Shown: positions 8,843 to 17,735, counted from the first letter of the stretch. The stretch is DNA of 64,000 bases from Streptomyces triticisoli (GCF_003270085.1 NZ_QFDQ01000029.1:62001-126000), one strand, 5' to 3'. The notes: generated from the sequence alone by a model not told the origin. A program made the numbers and translations.

Positions 8843-9295
8843 TCACAGCCGCAGTTTGAAGCCCAGGTGCGAGGCTTCGAAGCCCAGTCGTTCGTAGAAG
8901 CGGTGGGCGTCGGTACGGGTTCGGTCCGATGTCAGCTGCACCAACTGGCAGCCGTGGTGTCGTGAGGCGTCGATGGCCCACTCGATGAGCTGCGTGCCCA
9001 GGCCGCTGCCGCGCTCGTCGGTGTGGACGCGGACGCCTTCGATGATCGACCGGGTGGAGCCGCGTCGGGACAGGCCGGGAATGATCGAGAGCTGGAGCGT
9101 GCCGACGACGCGGTCCTCGCGCACCGCGACCATCAGGTGCTGGTGAGGATCGGAGCTCAGCCGCTCCAGCGCGGCCAGATACGGCGCGAGGTCGTCCGGG
9201 GACTCGCGCTGCGCACCCAGCGGGTCGTCGGCGAGCATGCCGACGATGGCGGGCACGTCGTCGGCGACAGCCGGCCGTATCTCGAAATCTGTCAT
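8843..9295 (-). CDS. GNAT-family N-acetyltransferase
   Basis: 150 residues from the ATG at 9295 (MTDFEIRPAVADDVPAI). Acetyl-CoA-binding motif A is seen as VRVHTDERGSGLGTQLIEWA (R/Q-x-x-G-x-G/A form) and the C-terminal motif as HRFYERLGFEASHLGFKL. The frame continues upstream but without a sensible start. It is convergent with the beta-lactamase-fold gene, their stops lying 8 bases apart. The acceptor substrate is unknown. Confidence 0.88.
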   Translation of the reverse strand: MTDFEIRPAVADDVPAIVGMLADDPLGAQRESPDDLAPYLAALERLSSDPHQHLMVAVREDRVVGTLQLSIIPGLSRRGSTRSIIEGVRVHTDERGSGLGTQLIEWAIDASRHHGCQLVQLTSDRTRTDAHRFYERLGFEASHLGFKLRL

Positions 9296-9370
9296 GTCCC
9301 GTACTCTATGGCACGGTTGGGGCCTGTACCGGAGCGTGTGTGTGCACAACGCTCGTCCGTGGCGGCTTCC

Positions 9371-10315
9371 TCAGCCCGCCGCCACGGTGAGTGGGGCGAA
9401 GCGTCGGCTCCAGTCCCCGGGGAGTTCCGCGATGCCGTAGGTCATGACGGCGTTGCGAGTCACGGGCGTCGGCCCGCGTTCCTTCAGCCAGGTCAGCAGT
9501 TCCTCGTGGCGTACGTCGATGTCCGTGCGCAGTGGGCGGCTGGTGTGGGCGGCGAGAGAGGCGAGCAGGGCCTTGGCCGTCTCGGTGTCCCGGGCGATCA
9601 GGGGACCCACGACGTGGGTGTCCATGTTGGGCCAGGCTGCGGCGTAGCCGATGATTCGGCCGTGGTCCTCGGCGACCCGCAGCTGGTCCGCGAACGCGGG
9701 AAGCCGGGTGACGAAGGGCGTGCGATCGGCGCCGAAGACCTCCTCGTCGAGCCGGAGGATGCCGGTGAGATCACCGGCGGTGGCCGCTCGCGTGGCGATA
9801 CAAGGGCGTTGCTCGTCCGGCGTCGGTGTGAAGCGCCCGAGTACCATCTCCGCCCATCCGGTGACCTTGAAGCCCAGCTCCTCGTACAGCGGACGGCCGT
9901 ACGGCGTCGCGTGGAGCGTCAGGGGCGTGGTGCCCATCGTCGAGATGACGTGGTGCATCAGCCGGCGTCCGATGCCCTGGCGGGCATGTCGTTCGGCGAC
10001 CAGGACCATGCCGATGGCGCCCAGATCCGGACGGTCCTGCGGTCCGTACCGGGTGAGGACGCACGCGGCGACGAGTCCCCCGTCCGGATCGTCGATGCCG
10101 TAGCCCGTCCCGGCTGTCAGGAGGAAGCCCCACTTGTGCTCCTCACGCTGCCACCCTCGGTTCTCGGACAGATCGGCGCAGGCTGTGAGATCGCGAAGCG
10201 TCAGACGGCGGATGGGGGAAAGAGCGGGGGAAGAAGTCGACACGCAGGTCAGGCTGTCCGACGGGCACCCTCGGCGTCCAGCCGTTTCGGACCGGACGGA
10301 CGTGGTTTTGGTCAT
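9371..10315 (-). CDS. GNAT acetyltransferase with C-terminal second domain
   Basis: 314 residues from the ATG at 10315. The first domain (IRRLTLRDLTACADL ... ) has motif A as VLVAERHARQGIGRRLMHHV and ends YEELGFKVTGWAEM. It is followed by a second acetyltransferase-like region of about 130 residues of the type often found as a C-terminal GNAT partner (IATRAATAGDLTGILRLDEEVFGADR). The start is uncertain: GTG at 10243 (VSTSSPALSPIRR) is also reasonable, and none of the candidates has a good ribosome site. A perfect parS lies 40 bases upstream of the chosen start. Confidence 0.82.
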   Translation of the reverse strand: MTKTTSVRSETAGRRGCPSDSLTCVSTSSPALSPIRRLTLRDLTACADLSENRGWQREEHKWGFLLTAGTGYGIDDPDGGLVAACVLTRYGPQDRPDLGAIGMVLVAERHARQGIGRRLMHHVISTMGTTPLTLHATPYGRPLYEELGFKVTGWAEMVLGRFTPTPDEQRPCIATRAATAGDLTGILRLDEEVFGADRTPFVTRLPAFADQLRVAEDHGRIIGYAAAWPNMDTHVVGPLIARDTETAKALLASLAAHTSRPLRTDIDVRHEELLTWLKERGPTPVTRNAVMTYGIAELPGDWSRRFAPLTVAAG

Positions 10316-10354
10316 GCGGTGGTCAGTTGGGCACTCCATGGACAGGTGTGTGGT

Positions 10355-10368
10355 GTTTCACGTGAAAC
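10355..10368. promoter_or_regulatory. parS site, perfect
   Basis: Exact GTTTCACGTGAAAC in the short gap between the tandem GNAT gene and the Nudix gene. Confidence 0.93.
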
Positions 10369-10378
10369 ATCCGCTTCC

Positions 10379-10861
10379 TCAGCCCAGGTCAGGTGCGTGC
10401 ATGGCGCGTACGCCCTCGATGTTTCCGTCCAGATAGTGCCGCAGGGACAGTGGAACCAGGTGGACGGAGGCGATGCCGACCCGGGTGAACGGCACCCGCA
10501 CGATCTCGTACTCGCCGGCGGGATCGTCCACTTCGGGGCCGTGTCGCTGGGAGGTGTCCATGGACTCCAGTCGGCAGACGAAGAAGTGCTGCACCTTCAC
10601 ACCGGTCGCACCGCCGTCCTCGCCGATGTGCTCCACGGTGTCCACGAAACAGGGCACCACGTCGGTGATCTTGGCGCCGAGTTCCTCGTGGACCTCGCGG
10701 TGCAGGGCATCGACGACGGTCGTGTCCCTGGGTTCGACTCCGCCACCGGGAGTGACCCAGTAGGGATCGACACCGGGCTTCGTGCGCTTGATCAGGATCA
10801 GGTCGTCACCGTCGAGGAGAACGGCACGAGCGGTGCGCTTGACCACGGGTCGGACGGTCAT
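10379..10861 (-). CDS. Nudix hydrolase
   Basis: 160 residues from the ATG at 10861 (MTVRPVVKRTARAVLL). The Nudix box is readable as G-x5-T-x7-REVHEELG around residues 38-60; the first conserved Glu of the box is replaced by Thr (EPRDTTVVDALHREVHEELG), while the catalytic-metal REx2EE part is intact. Members hydrolyse nucleoside diphosphates linked to another group; the substrate here is unknown. A one-mismatch parS lies 21 bases upstream of the start and a perfect one just beyond the stop, so the gene is bracketed by ParB sites. Confidence 0.88.
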   Translation of the reverse strand: MTVRPVVKRTARAVLLDGDDLILIKRTKPGVDPYWVTPGGGVEPRDTTVVDALHREVHEELGAKITDVVPCFVDTVEHIGEDGGATGVKVQHFFVCRLESMDTSQRHGPEVDDPAGEYEIVRVPFTRVGIASVHLVPLSLRHYLDGNIEGVRAMHAPDLG

Positions 10862-10882
10862 GGGAGAAATGTGGCCCGGCTG

Positions 10883-10896
10883 GTTCCACGTGAAAC
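10883..10896. promoter_or_regulatory. parS-like site, one mismatch
   Basis: GTTCCACGTGAAAC, 13 of 14 positions of the parS consensus, just upstream of the Nudix gene and downstream of the LysR gene. Confidence 0.75.
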
Positions 10897-10942
10897 ATCG
10901 CACGACGCCGCAGCCCTCAGGGCAGGGCATTCCGCTGGTGGC

Positions 10943-11845
10943 TCAGGACCAGTCGGCGGCCGCACGCAGCAGCCACTCGTGAGCCCGCGCGATGTGCGGC
11001 ATGGCCAGCGTGCCGGTCCGGACGACGAGGAAATAGGTGCGCAGAGGTGGCACCGCCGGTTCGTGGAGGGCCACGACCTTCCCCCGCCCCAGGGCGGCCG
11101 CGCACAGATACCGGGGCAGTACCGCGAGTCCGGCGCCCGCCATCACGCAGGCGAGGACCGCACGCAGATCGGGAACGATCACCGTGCCGGACATCGCCGG
11201 CCGGGAGTCGAAGACCGAGGCCCAGTAACGGGAGGCGAAGGGCAGCGACTCGTGGACCTCGACCAGGGGAATGGCCTCCAGAGGGGGTACGGCCTTGCGG
11301 CGCGGCCTCGTGGAGTCGATCCGCTCGGCCCAGCGCGGGGCGGCGACCAGAACATGTTCCTCGTCGCACAACGGAGCTGCCGTGAGCAGTCCACCGCGCG
11401 GCCGGGCCGTGCTGATGGCCAGGTCATGATGTCCGGCGGACAGGCCGTCCAGGGTTTCCTCGGCAGTCCCGAACGAGGTGCGCAGGGCGAATCCCTGCTC
11501 GTCGCCGGTCAGCCCGGTCAGCACGGGCAGTGCCCGCTCCGCGGTGAATTCCGGTGGACCGGCCAGATGCAGGGTGCGTAAGGAGGACTCGTCATCGAGG
11601 CTGGATTCGGTGATCTCCACCAGGGCGTCGAGATGCGGCGCGGCCTTGTGGGCGAGTTCATCGCCGATGGTCGTGGGCGTCACACCGCGGGCCTGGCGCA
11701 GGAACAGGGGGCGGCCCACCTGCCGTTCCAGCGTGCGGATCTGGGAGGTGACGGCCGGCTGGGAGAGACCGAGCAGCGCCGCGGCCCGGGTGAAGGAGCC
11801 CGCCCGGTGCACAGTCACGAACGTGCGCAGCAACGCCAGATCCAT
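10943..11845 (-). CDS. LysR-family transcriptional regulator
   Basis: 300 residues from the ATG at 11845 (MDLALLRTFVTVHRAGSF). The N-terminal winged helix-turn-helix is standard (FTRAAALLGLSQPAVTSQI RTLE, residues 16-40, then GRPLFLR). The remaining 210 residues form the periplasmic-binding-like effector domain. There is no divergently transcribed partner: both neighbours run the same way, so the usual LysR target inference cannot be made. An AT-rich stretch at 11895-11914 upstream may hold its promoter or an autoregulatory site. Confidence 0.92.
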   Translation of the reverse strand: MDLALLRTFVTVHRAGSFTRAAALLGLSQPAVTSQIRTLERQVGRPLFLRQARGVTPTTIGDELAHKAAPHLDALVEITESSLDDESSLRTLHLAGPPEFTAERALPVLTGLTGDEQGFALRTSFGTAEETLDGLSAGHHDLAISTARPRGGLLTAAPLCDEEHVLVAAPRWAERIDSTRPRRKAVPPLEAIPLVEVHESLPFASRYWASVFDSRPAMSGTVIVPDLRAVLACVMAGAGLAVLPRYLCAAALGRGKVVALHEPAVPPLRTYFLVVRTGTLAMPHIARAHEWLLRAAADWS

Positions 11846-11993
11846 GGCGCACCCACCCCTCTCGGTGCCCTTTGCACGGCCCCCGGCCCCGCCCAACTAT
11901 AAATATGTCGATAGGTCTCTGTCGCTACCGTGATTGGACACTGACATTGGGTCAACTAGCCTTGTACGCGCGGTTCTACGCGCGGGAACCGGA

Positions 11994-12032
11994 GGGCGGT
12001 CCGAGCCACGAGGGGGGAGGCTCGGACCGCCC
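11994..12032 (-). terminator. Terminator hairpin after the PLP enzyme gene
   Basis: Perfect 14-base inverted repeat (arms GGGCGGTCCGAGCC and complement, 11-base loop), located 52 bases past the stop of the leftward PLP enzyme gene and ahead of lysR. Confidence 0.88.
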
Positions 12033-12083
12033 GCTGTGCGTGACCGGCGGCGTATCGACGTCCGACCGGCGTTCCCAAGGCGG

Positions 12084-13265
12084 TCAGCGGGCTGATTCTT
12101 GCAGCGCTCGCAGCACATCCGCCACCAGATCCTCGGGGTCCTCGGTACCGACGGACATCCGGATGAAGCCCTCCGGCACCGCGTCCCCGACCCAGCGCCC
12201 GCGCCGCTCGGCCGTTGAGCGCACCCCGCCGAAGCTCGTCGCGTCGTCCACGAGCCTGAGCGCGTCGAGGAAACGCTCGGCACGCGCGCGCGTGGGCAGC
12301 GTGAAGGACACCACACACCCGTAGCGCCGCATTTGCTGTGAGGCGGTCTTGTACGAGGGATCGTCCGGGAGCCCCGGATAACGCAGCCCGGTCACCTCGG
12401 GACGTCCGCGCAGCGCCTTGGCGAGTGCCAGGGCGGAGGCGTTCTGACGGTCGACACGCAGCTGCAGGGTGGCGATGGAACGGTGTGCGAGCCAGGCCTC
12501 CATCGGCCCCGGGATCGCGCCCACGATCTTGCGCCAGCGGCGTACGGCCGCCATGGCCTCGCCGCCGCGGCCGGCGACGTATCCCAGCAGGATGTCGCCG
12601 TGCCCGGTGAGCTGCTTGGTGCCGCTGGCCACCGAGAAGTCCGCGCCGAGCGCCAGCGGCCGCTGCCCGAGCGGGGTCGCCAGGGTGTTGTCGACCGCGA
12701 CCAGAGCGCCACGCGCGTGTGCCGCCTGAACCAGCCGCCGGATGTCGCAGACGTCGAGCCCCGGGTTCGACGGGGACTCGATCCACAGCAGCCGTGCCCC
12801 GTCCAGCGCGTCGAACTGGGCGTCCCCGCCGGTAGGCGCGGTGCGCACCTCGATGCCGTACGCCTGCAGCTGTTCGCCGGTCAGGGGCAGCGCCTGGTAG
12901 CCGTCGCTGGGCAGGACCACTGCGTCCCCCGCGCGCAGCTGGGAGAAGAGCACCGAGGAGATGGCGGCCATGCCGGAGGCGAACACCAGCGTCTCCACGC
13001 CGCCCTGCCCGGGCGCTTCCAGCTCACCGATGGCGCGCTCCAGCAGGCTCCAGGTCGGATTCTCGTCGCGACCGTAGGTGTAGGGGCCCGTCGGGTCGCC
13101 CGGCAGATGGAAGTGGGCGGCGAACACCGGACCCGGAAGCGTCGGCTCGTGCTTGACCGGCTCGGGCAGTCCGGCCCGCACCGCGCGCGTGCCCTCACCG
13201 ACGCCTGCGGGGAAACGGGACTCCTTCTGAGAATCGTCCAAATCATGCGCAGCGGAATCGTTCAT
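12084..13265 (-). CDS. Cys/Met-metabolism PLP enzyme (cystathionine gamma-lyase/synthase type)
   Basis: 393 residues from the ATG at 13265; an in-frame ATG at 13295 (MTGRTKKQGG) would add 10 residues, but AGCAGGG stands before the inner one. Family marks: GPYTYGRDENPTW, substrate/PLP loop FASGMAAISSV, aspartate in VAVDNTLATPL (pyridine N contact) and the PLP lysine in SGTKQLTGHGD. The C-terminal domain has GFIRMSVGTEDPEDL. It acts in transsulfuration or methionine/cysteine breakdown; lyase versus synthase cannot be settled by eye. The upstream holin-like gene stops 37 bases before this start and may be cotranscribed. Confidence 0.88.
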   Translation of the reverse strand: MNDSAAHDLDDSQKESRFPAGVGEGTRAVRAGLPEPVKHEPTLPGPVFAAHFHLPGDPTGPYTYGRDENPTWSLLERAIGELEAPGQGGVETLVFASGMAAISSVLFSQLRAGDAVVLPSDGYQALPLTGEQLQAYGIEVRTAPTGGDAQFDALDGARLLWIESPSNPGLDVCDIRRLVQAAHARGALVAVDNTLATPLGQRPLALGADFSVASGTKQLTGHGDILLGYVAGRGGEAMAAVRRWRKIVGAIPGPMEAWLAHRSIATLQLRVDRQNASALALAKALRGRPEVTGLRYPGLPDDPSYKTASQQMRRYGCVVSFTLPTRARAERFLDALRLVDDATSFGGVRSTAERRGRWVGDAVPEGFIRMSVGTEDPEDLVADVLRALQESAR

Positions 13266-13302
13266 GCCGCCCTGCTTCTTCGTTCGGCCCGTCATCGGTC
13301 AC

Positions 13303-13680
13303 TCAGTCCTCGTCCGGCAGGACCATGTGCAGTGCCCAGGAGACGACCGAGATGATCAGGCCGCCGAGGACGGCCGTCCAGAAGCCCTCGACGTGGAAAC
13401 TCACCTCGAGCTTGCCGCACACCCACGACGTGAGCAGCAGCATCAGCGCGTTGACCACCAGGGTGATCAGGCCGAGCGTCAGGAGGAACAGAGGGAAGGT
13501 CAGCACCTTCACCACCGGCTTGACCAGGAAGTTCACCAGGCCGAAGACCAGGGCGACGACGATCAGCGTGCCGACCTTCCGGGCAGTTCCGTCGCCGGTC
13601 AGGGCGATTTTGTCGAGCAGCCAGACGGCGACCGCCAGGGCGCCCGCGTTGGCGATCGTCTTGACTACGAAATTCTTCAT
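13303..13680 (-). CDS. Four-TM membrane protein of the YvlD / 'phage holin family' type
   Basis: 125 residues from the ATG at 13680. There are four hydrophobic segments (AGALAVAVWLLDKIAL, TLIVVALVFGLVNFLV, FPLFLLTLGLITLVVNALMLLL and FWTAVLGGLIISVVSWAL), with the family pattern NFLVKPVVKVLTFPLFLLTLG. This family is often annotated 'phage holin' but is a housekeeping bacterial membrane protein of unknown function; nothing phage-related is nearby. It is followed closely by the PLP enzyme gene. Confidence 0.88.
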   Translation of the reverse strand: MKNFVVKTIANAGALAVAVWLLDKIALTGDGTARKVGTLIVVALVFGLVNFLVKPVVKVLTFPLFLLTLGLITLVVNALMLLLTSWVCGKLEVSFHVEGFWTAVLGGLIISVVSWALHMVLPDED

Positions 13681-13728
13681 GTGTCTGATCGTGGCAGACG
13701 AGACCGGTGACGAGCGTGGGCGAGGGCG

Positions 13729-14046
13729 ATGAAGGCATTCCGGCTGGACGAACTGGAGGCGGAGCGAGCCGCCAACGAGGGCGCCTACCTTCAGTTCCTG
13801 CGGGAGCGGAACATGTCGGTCGGTCTGTACGCGCTCGACGCGGGCGACCACGACCCGCAGAAGCCGCACAACCAGGACGAGGTGTACTTCGTCGTGAGCG
13901 GCCGTGCCTCGATCACGGTCGGCCTGGAGACGACCCAGGTGGCGCGCGGCAGCGTGGTCTACGTGCCGGCCGGAGTCGCCCACAAGTTCCACCACATCAG
14001 CGAGGATCTGCGGGTCCTGGTGGTGTTCTCTCCCCCGGAAGCCTGA
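13729..14046 (+). CDS. Small single-domain cupin protein
   Basis: 105 residues. The cupin core has motif 1 as PHNQDEVYFVVSGRASI and motif 2 as GSVVYVPAGVAHKFHHI, so a metal site using the two histidines and a glutamate is likely, although motif 1 has Gln where the second His usually stands. No second domain and no signal peptide. Divergent from the holin-family gene with a 48-base gap. Possible sensor, isomerase or dioxygenase; the function is not determined. Confidence 0.85.
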   Translation: MKAFRLDELEAERAANEGAYLQFLRERNMSVGLYALDAGDHDPQKPHNQDEVYFVVSGRASITVGLETTQVARGSVVYVPAGVAHKFHHISEDLRVLVVFSPPEA

Positions 14047-14222
14047 GACGCCGTCTCGGGGTTCCCTAGGGGAACGGTCAGGGGAGGACAAGGGGTGCGA
14101 GGGCCCGCCGGTCTCCCCGGCCGTCCTAGCATCGAGTACAGGACATCGAAAGGCCCGCACCGGGGAGTGCGGGACACCGACAGGGCCGGCGCAGGGCCGG
14201 TGGAGAGATGAGGACGAGGGCA

Positions 14223-14420
14223 ATGCGAGAGATCTTCGCGGGTCTGCCGTGGTGGGTGAAGTGGATCGCGGTGCCGGTCATCGCCCTGGTCGTCTTCGGC
14301 GGCCTGATAGCGAGCGTGGTCGGCTTCGTGATCGGCCTGCTGTTCAAGCTGCTGGTCTTCGTGGCCCTGGTCGGCGGGCTGATCTACATCGTCCGGAAGT
14401 TCATGTCGAGCTCGTCCTGA
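14223..14420 (+). CDS. Small two-TM membrane protein (DUF5326-like)
   Basis: 65 residues from the ATG at 14223 (MREIFAGLPWWVKWIAVPV); an ATG at 14208 with GGAG upstream would add five residues. Two hydrophobic helices almost fill the protein, ending in VRKFMSSSS. I recall proteins with this N-terminus as a conserved Streptomyces family of unknown function. It lies between the cupin gene and ssgR, all on the plus strand, with gaps of 176 and 212 bases. Confidence 0.8.
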   Translation: MREIFAGLPWWVKWIAVPVIALVVFGGLIASVVGFVIGLLFKLLVFVALVGGLIYIVRKFMSSSS

Positions 14421-14632
14421 CACAGCGACCGGTGAGAGCCGTGGGACACCGGTGACCGGTAACGGGAATCGCCGGTTCCCTCGCGGGAGGGAAGTTTTCC
14501 GGACAGTCCGTCTGTGAGCGGTGTCAGGCGGATAAGGTCCGGAAATCGACGCGGGGCAGGTCCCCGCGGGCGGCTTGCACCCCCACCCGTGCTCCCGGCA
14601 CGGCTGCCCCCCTCGCGCTACGGGAGTGACCC

Positions 14633-15520
14633 TTGGCCACGGCTGACACCGCACCCGCAGAACGGCACGCGCCCCCCGTACCCCGGGGGCCGTCCCGCTC
14701 CACGGCACTCCCGGCGCAGCCGCGCTCATCGCCCCCCGTGCAACAGCCCCGCACCACGGTTCCGGAGCAGCAGCCCCAGACCCTCATCGGGTCCGTGCAG
14801 CGCGCGATGCGCCTGCTGGAATCCGTCGCACGGCACGAGCAGGGAGCGCCCGCCAAACAGCTTGCCCGCGAGACGGGTATGGCGCTGCCCACCGCCTACC
14901 ATCTGCTGCGCACCCTCGTCCATGAGGGCTATCTGTACCGCGACCGGGGCCTGTTCTTCCTGGGCGAGGCGGCCGAGCGGCTGAGCAGCAGCGGGGCGGC
15001 GCAGAAACGTCGCAGCACAGTCGTCGAGGCGATGGCGCGGTGGCGGGATGCGATCGGTGCGCCGGTGTACTACGCGATGTACCGCGACGGCGAGATCGAG
15101 ATCATGTGTGTCTCCGCCTCCGCGACCAACCCGGCGGTCGAGGAGTGGGCCGACTTCCGTGAGACCGGGCACGCGCACGCGATCGGCCAGTGTCTGCTGT
15201 CCCAGATGGACGACGGCGCCCGTCGCGACCACCTCGACCGCTATCCCGTACTGTCCCTCACCCCGTACACGATCCATGACGAGCACAGCCTGCTGCGGCG
15301 CCTGGAACGGACGTCGCGGATGGAGCCGGTGACCGAGCGGCAGGAGTACGCGCTGGGGACGGTGTGCGCGGCGGTTCCCATCACCATGGGCACCGCGGCG
15401 GCCACCATGGCCCTCTCCCTTCCCACTCGCCAGGCCGACCGGCTGCTGCCCGCCGCGCGACAGCTGCAGCGCGAGGTGGGACGGTGCCTGGGCTCCCTGG
15501 CGCTCTCTATCAGTATCTGA
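14633..15520 (+). CDS. ssgR: IclR-family activator of ssgA (SsgR)
   Basis: 295 residues if started at the TTG at 14633, which has GGGAG six bases upstream; the first 50 residues are Pro-rich and dispensable-looking, and the conserved part begins at SVQRAMRLLESVARHEQG. The IclR helix-turn-helix is APAKQLARETGMALPTAYHLLRTL (about residues 75-98), followed by the ligand-binding domain. The next gene is ssgA, the known target of SsgR in S. coelicolor, so identity rests on both family and position. The DNA-binding domain is fully readable. Confidence 0.9.
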   Translation: MATADTAPAERHAPPVPRGPSRSTALPAQPRSSPPVQQPRTTVPEQQPQTLIGSVQRAMRLLESVARHEQGAPAKQLARETGMALPTAYHLLRTLVHEGYLYRDRGLFFLGEAAERLSSSGAAQKRRSTVVEAMARWRDAIGAPVYYAMYRDGEIEIMCVSASATNPAVEEWADFRETGHAHAIGQCLLSQMDDGARRDHLDRYPVLSLTPYTIHDEHSLLRRLERTSRMEPVTERQEYALGTVCAAVPITMGTAAATMALSLPTRQADRLLPAARQLQREVGRCLGSLALSISI

Positions 15521-15617
15521 AAACTCACTCCTTGTGATCTGGTGTGCACGTTCAGCAAGATGCACCAGTGTTACGGGACGGGTTCCCGGCCAGTCGACGG
15601 CAAATGACGGGGTAGCG

Positions 15618-16055
15618 ATGCGCGAGTCCGTACAAGCAGAGGTCATGATGAGCTTTCTCGTGTCCGAGGAGCTCTCCTTCCGCATTCCAGTGGAGCTGCG
15701 GTACGAGACCTGTGATCCCTATGCCGTGCGGCTGACCTTCCACCTTCCCGGAGACGCCCCGGTGACCTGGGCGTTCGGACGGGAGCTGCTGATCGACGGG
15801 GTGGGCACGCCGTGCGGGGACGGCGATGTGCGCATCGCGCCCGCCGACGCCGGCTTGCTCAGCGAGGTCCTGATCCGGCTTCAGGTCGGCGGTGACCGGG
15901 CGCTGTTCCGCTCCTCCACGGCGCCGCTGGTGGCGTTCCTGGACCGCACGGACAAGCTGGTGCCGCTGGGCCAGGAGGGCGCGCTGGCCGACTTCGACGC
16001 CCACCTCGACGAGGCTCTGGACCGCATCCTGGCGGAGGAGCAGAGCACAGGCTGA
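15618..16055 (+). CDS. ssgA: SsgA, sporulation-specific cell division activator (SALP family)
   Basis: 145 residues from the ATG at 15618 (MRESVQAEVM), or 135-136 from the internal ATG pair at 15645/15648 (MSFLVSEELSFRIPVEL). Key family text: DPYAVRLTFHLPG, VTWAFGRELL, RALFRSS, LVAFLDRTDKLVPLGQE. SsgA-like proteins are specific to sporulating actinomycetes and guide SsgB/FtsZ placement and spore-wall synthesis. It is transcribed downstream of ssgR after a 97-base gap that should hold the SsgR-dependent promoter. I recall both start forms being annotated in different species. Confidence 0.96.
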   Translation: MRESVQAEVMMSFLVSEELSFRIPVELRYETCDPYAVRLTFHLPGDAPVTWAFGRELLIDGVGTPCGDGDVRIAPADAGLLSEVLIRLQVGGDRALFRSSTAPLVAFLDRTDKLVPLGQEGALADFDAHLDEALDRILAEEQSTG

Positions 16056-16162
16056 AGCGTTACGGCACCGGCTGCACGGATGCTGATGTACCGCTTCGCT
16101 TGATCGCGTCCCGCAAGAGTGCAGGAACGGTTCGCCGACCGGGCGCCGACCCCCGCACCGGG

Positions 16163-17581
16163 TCACCGCTTGCGGCGCCTGCCCCGCCCGCCGCGCGCCG
16201 GAGCGGGCACGGCGGCCGGCCCTCGTCCGCCACGGTCGGCCGAGACCACGAGCGCCGCCAGGGCCGTGGTGACCGGAACGGAGGCGACCAGGCCGATCGA
16301 GCCCACCAGCGTGCGCACGATCTCCTCGGCGACCAGCTCACTGTTGGCGACGGTCCCCACTCCGCTCTGCGCGATGGAGAAGAGCAGCAGCAGCGGAAGC
16401 GCAGCACCCGCGTACGCGAGGACGAGAGTGTTGACCACCGAGGCGATGTGGTCGCGTCCGATGCGGATGCCCGCGCGGTACAGCCCGCGCCAGCCCATCG
16501 AGGGATTGGCCTCGTGCAGTTCCCAGACCGCGGACGTCTGCGTGACCGTCACGTCGTCGAGCACCCCGAGCGAGCCGATGATGACGCCGGCCAGCAGCAG
16601 ACCGCTCATGTCGATCGACGGATACAGGCCGTGGATCAGCCCGGTGTTGTCGTCGGTGTTGCCGGTGAGCGCGGCCCAGCCGATGAACAGTGAGCCCAGC
16701 ACGCCGATCAGCATCAGCGAGATCAGTGTGCCGAGCACCGCCACCGACGTACGCGCGGACAGACCGTGACACATGTACAGCGCGATCAGCATGATGGCGC
16801 TCGCCCCCACGACCGCCACGGCCAGCGGGTTCGAGCCCTGCAGGATCGCGGGCAGGATGAACAGGTTCAGCACCAGGAAGCTGATGGCCAACGCGATCAG
16901 TGCCATGACGCCCCGCAACCGCCCGACGGCCACGACGGCGAGTGCGAAGACGCCGGCCAGCAGTGCCATCGGGAAGCGCCGGTTGACGTCGGCTACCGAG
17001 TACTGCAAGTCCCTTGGCGCGGAGGGCTCGTAGGCGACCACGACCTTCTCGCCCTGGTACAACTGGCGGGACTGGTCGGGCCGCACGATCTCGGTGAACG
17101 TACGGCCCCTGTCCTTGCCGGTGTCCACCCGAATCGTGGCCTTCTTGCAGCTGCCGGACGCCTGTTGCTGTGCGGAGGAGCCCTCGGCGGTGGAGGCACC
17201 GCCGGTCGGTGCGGAGGCGGAGCCGTTCACCGACGTGCAGCTCACCTCGACCACCTGGGCGACTGTGGCCTGCTGCGTCTGCCGGTCGAACCCCAGGCCG
17301 GTGCGCTCGTGCGCCGGGGGGCCGCCAGGCCACAGCACGGTGAGACCGACCACCACCGCGGCGGCGAACGGGATCAGGACCGCCGCGATGACCTTGCGGA
17401 GGTGCTTGGAGACGGGTGCGGTCGGCCCGTGGCTGTGCGAGTGCCCGTGCCCGCCGCCGCTCCCCGGACCGCGTCCATGCCCGTGTCCGTGGCCGGTATC
17501 GGTGGCGTTCTGGCCGTGTCCGAAGTCATGTCCGTGCTGCGGTTCGGGCGGCGGACAGGGGGATTGCTGTGTCGTGCTCAC
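16163..17581 (-). CDS. YibE/F-family multi-pass membrane protein with His-rich tail
   Basis: 472 residues from the GTG at 17581. The first 55 residues hold repeated HGHG/HSHSHG blocks, likely to bind metal in the cytoplasm. One TM segment follows near residue 65, then an extracytoplasmic domain to about residue 195 with a pair of Cys (VEVSC and SGSCKK), then six to seven TM helices with family text LGVLDDVTVTQTSAVWELH. The C-terminus is an Arg/Gly-rich tail. YibE/F proteins are of unknown function; metal or solute transport is plausible. It faces the thiC leader divergently. Confidence 0.88.
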   Translation of the reverse strand: MSTTQQSPCPPPEPQHGHDFGHGQNATDTGHGHGHGRGPGSGGGHGHSHSHGPTAPVSKHLRKVIAAVLIPFAAAVVVGLTVLWPGGPPAHERTGLGFDRQTQQATVAQVVEVSCTSVNGSASAPTGGASTAEGSSAQQQASGSCKKATIRVDTGKDRGRTFTEIVRPDQSRQLYQGEKVVVAYEPSAPRDLQYSVADVNRRFPMALLAGVFALAVVAVGRLRGVMALIALAISFLVLNLFILPAILQGSNPLAVAVVGASAIMLIALYMCHGLSARTSVAVLGTLISLMLIGVLGSLFIGWAALTGNTDDNTGLIHGLYPSIDMSGLLLAGVIIGSLGVLDDVTVTQTSAVWELHEANPSMGWRGLYRAGIRIGRDHIASVVNTLVLAYAGAALPLLLLFSIAQSGVGTVANSELVAEEIVRTLVGSIGLVASVPVTTALAALVVSADRGGRGPAAVPAPARGGRGRRRKR

Positions 17582-17714
17582 CGCCCGATCATCGCAAGAA
17601 CGGCGCAGGCCCACTGTTCACCGCGCCACATATGACGCTAGCGTAGAGGCACCTTTGCACACGCGGGAGCTCGGAGCACCGGGCTGAGAGGGCGCTGACC
17701 TCCGTCTTTGCGAT

Positions 17715-17728
17715 GTTTCACGTGGAAC
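17715..17728. promoter_or_regulatory. parS-like site in riboswitch arm, one mismatch
   Basis: GTTTCACGTGGAAC, 13 of 14 parS positions, inside the P3a arm of the TPP riboswitch. Confidence 0.7.
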
Positions 17729-17735
17729 ACGTGAT

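Noticed and set aside
13303-13680. Phage-derived holin
   Set aside because: The family name is misleading; there are no other phage genes around, and it is a common core membrane protein in Streptomyces.
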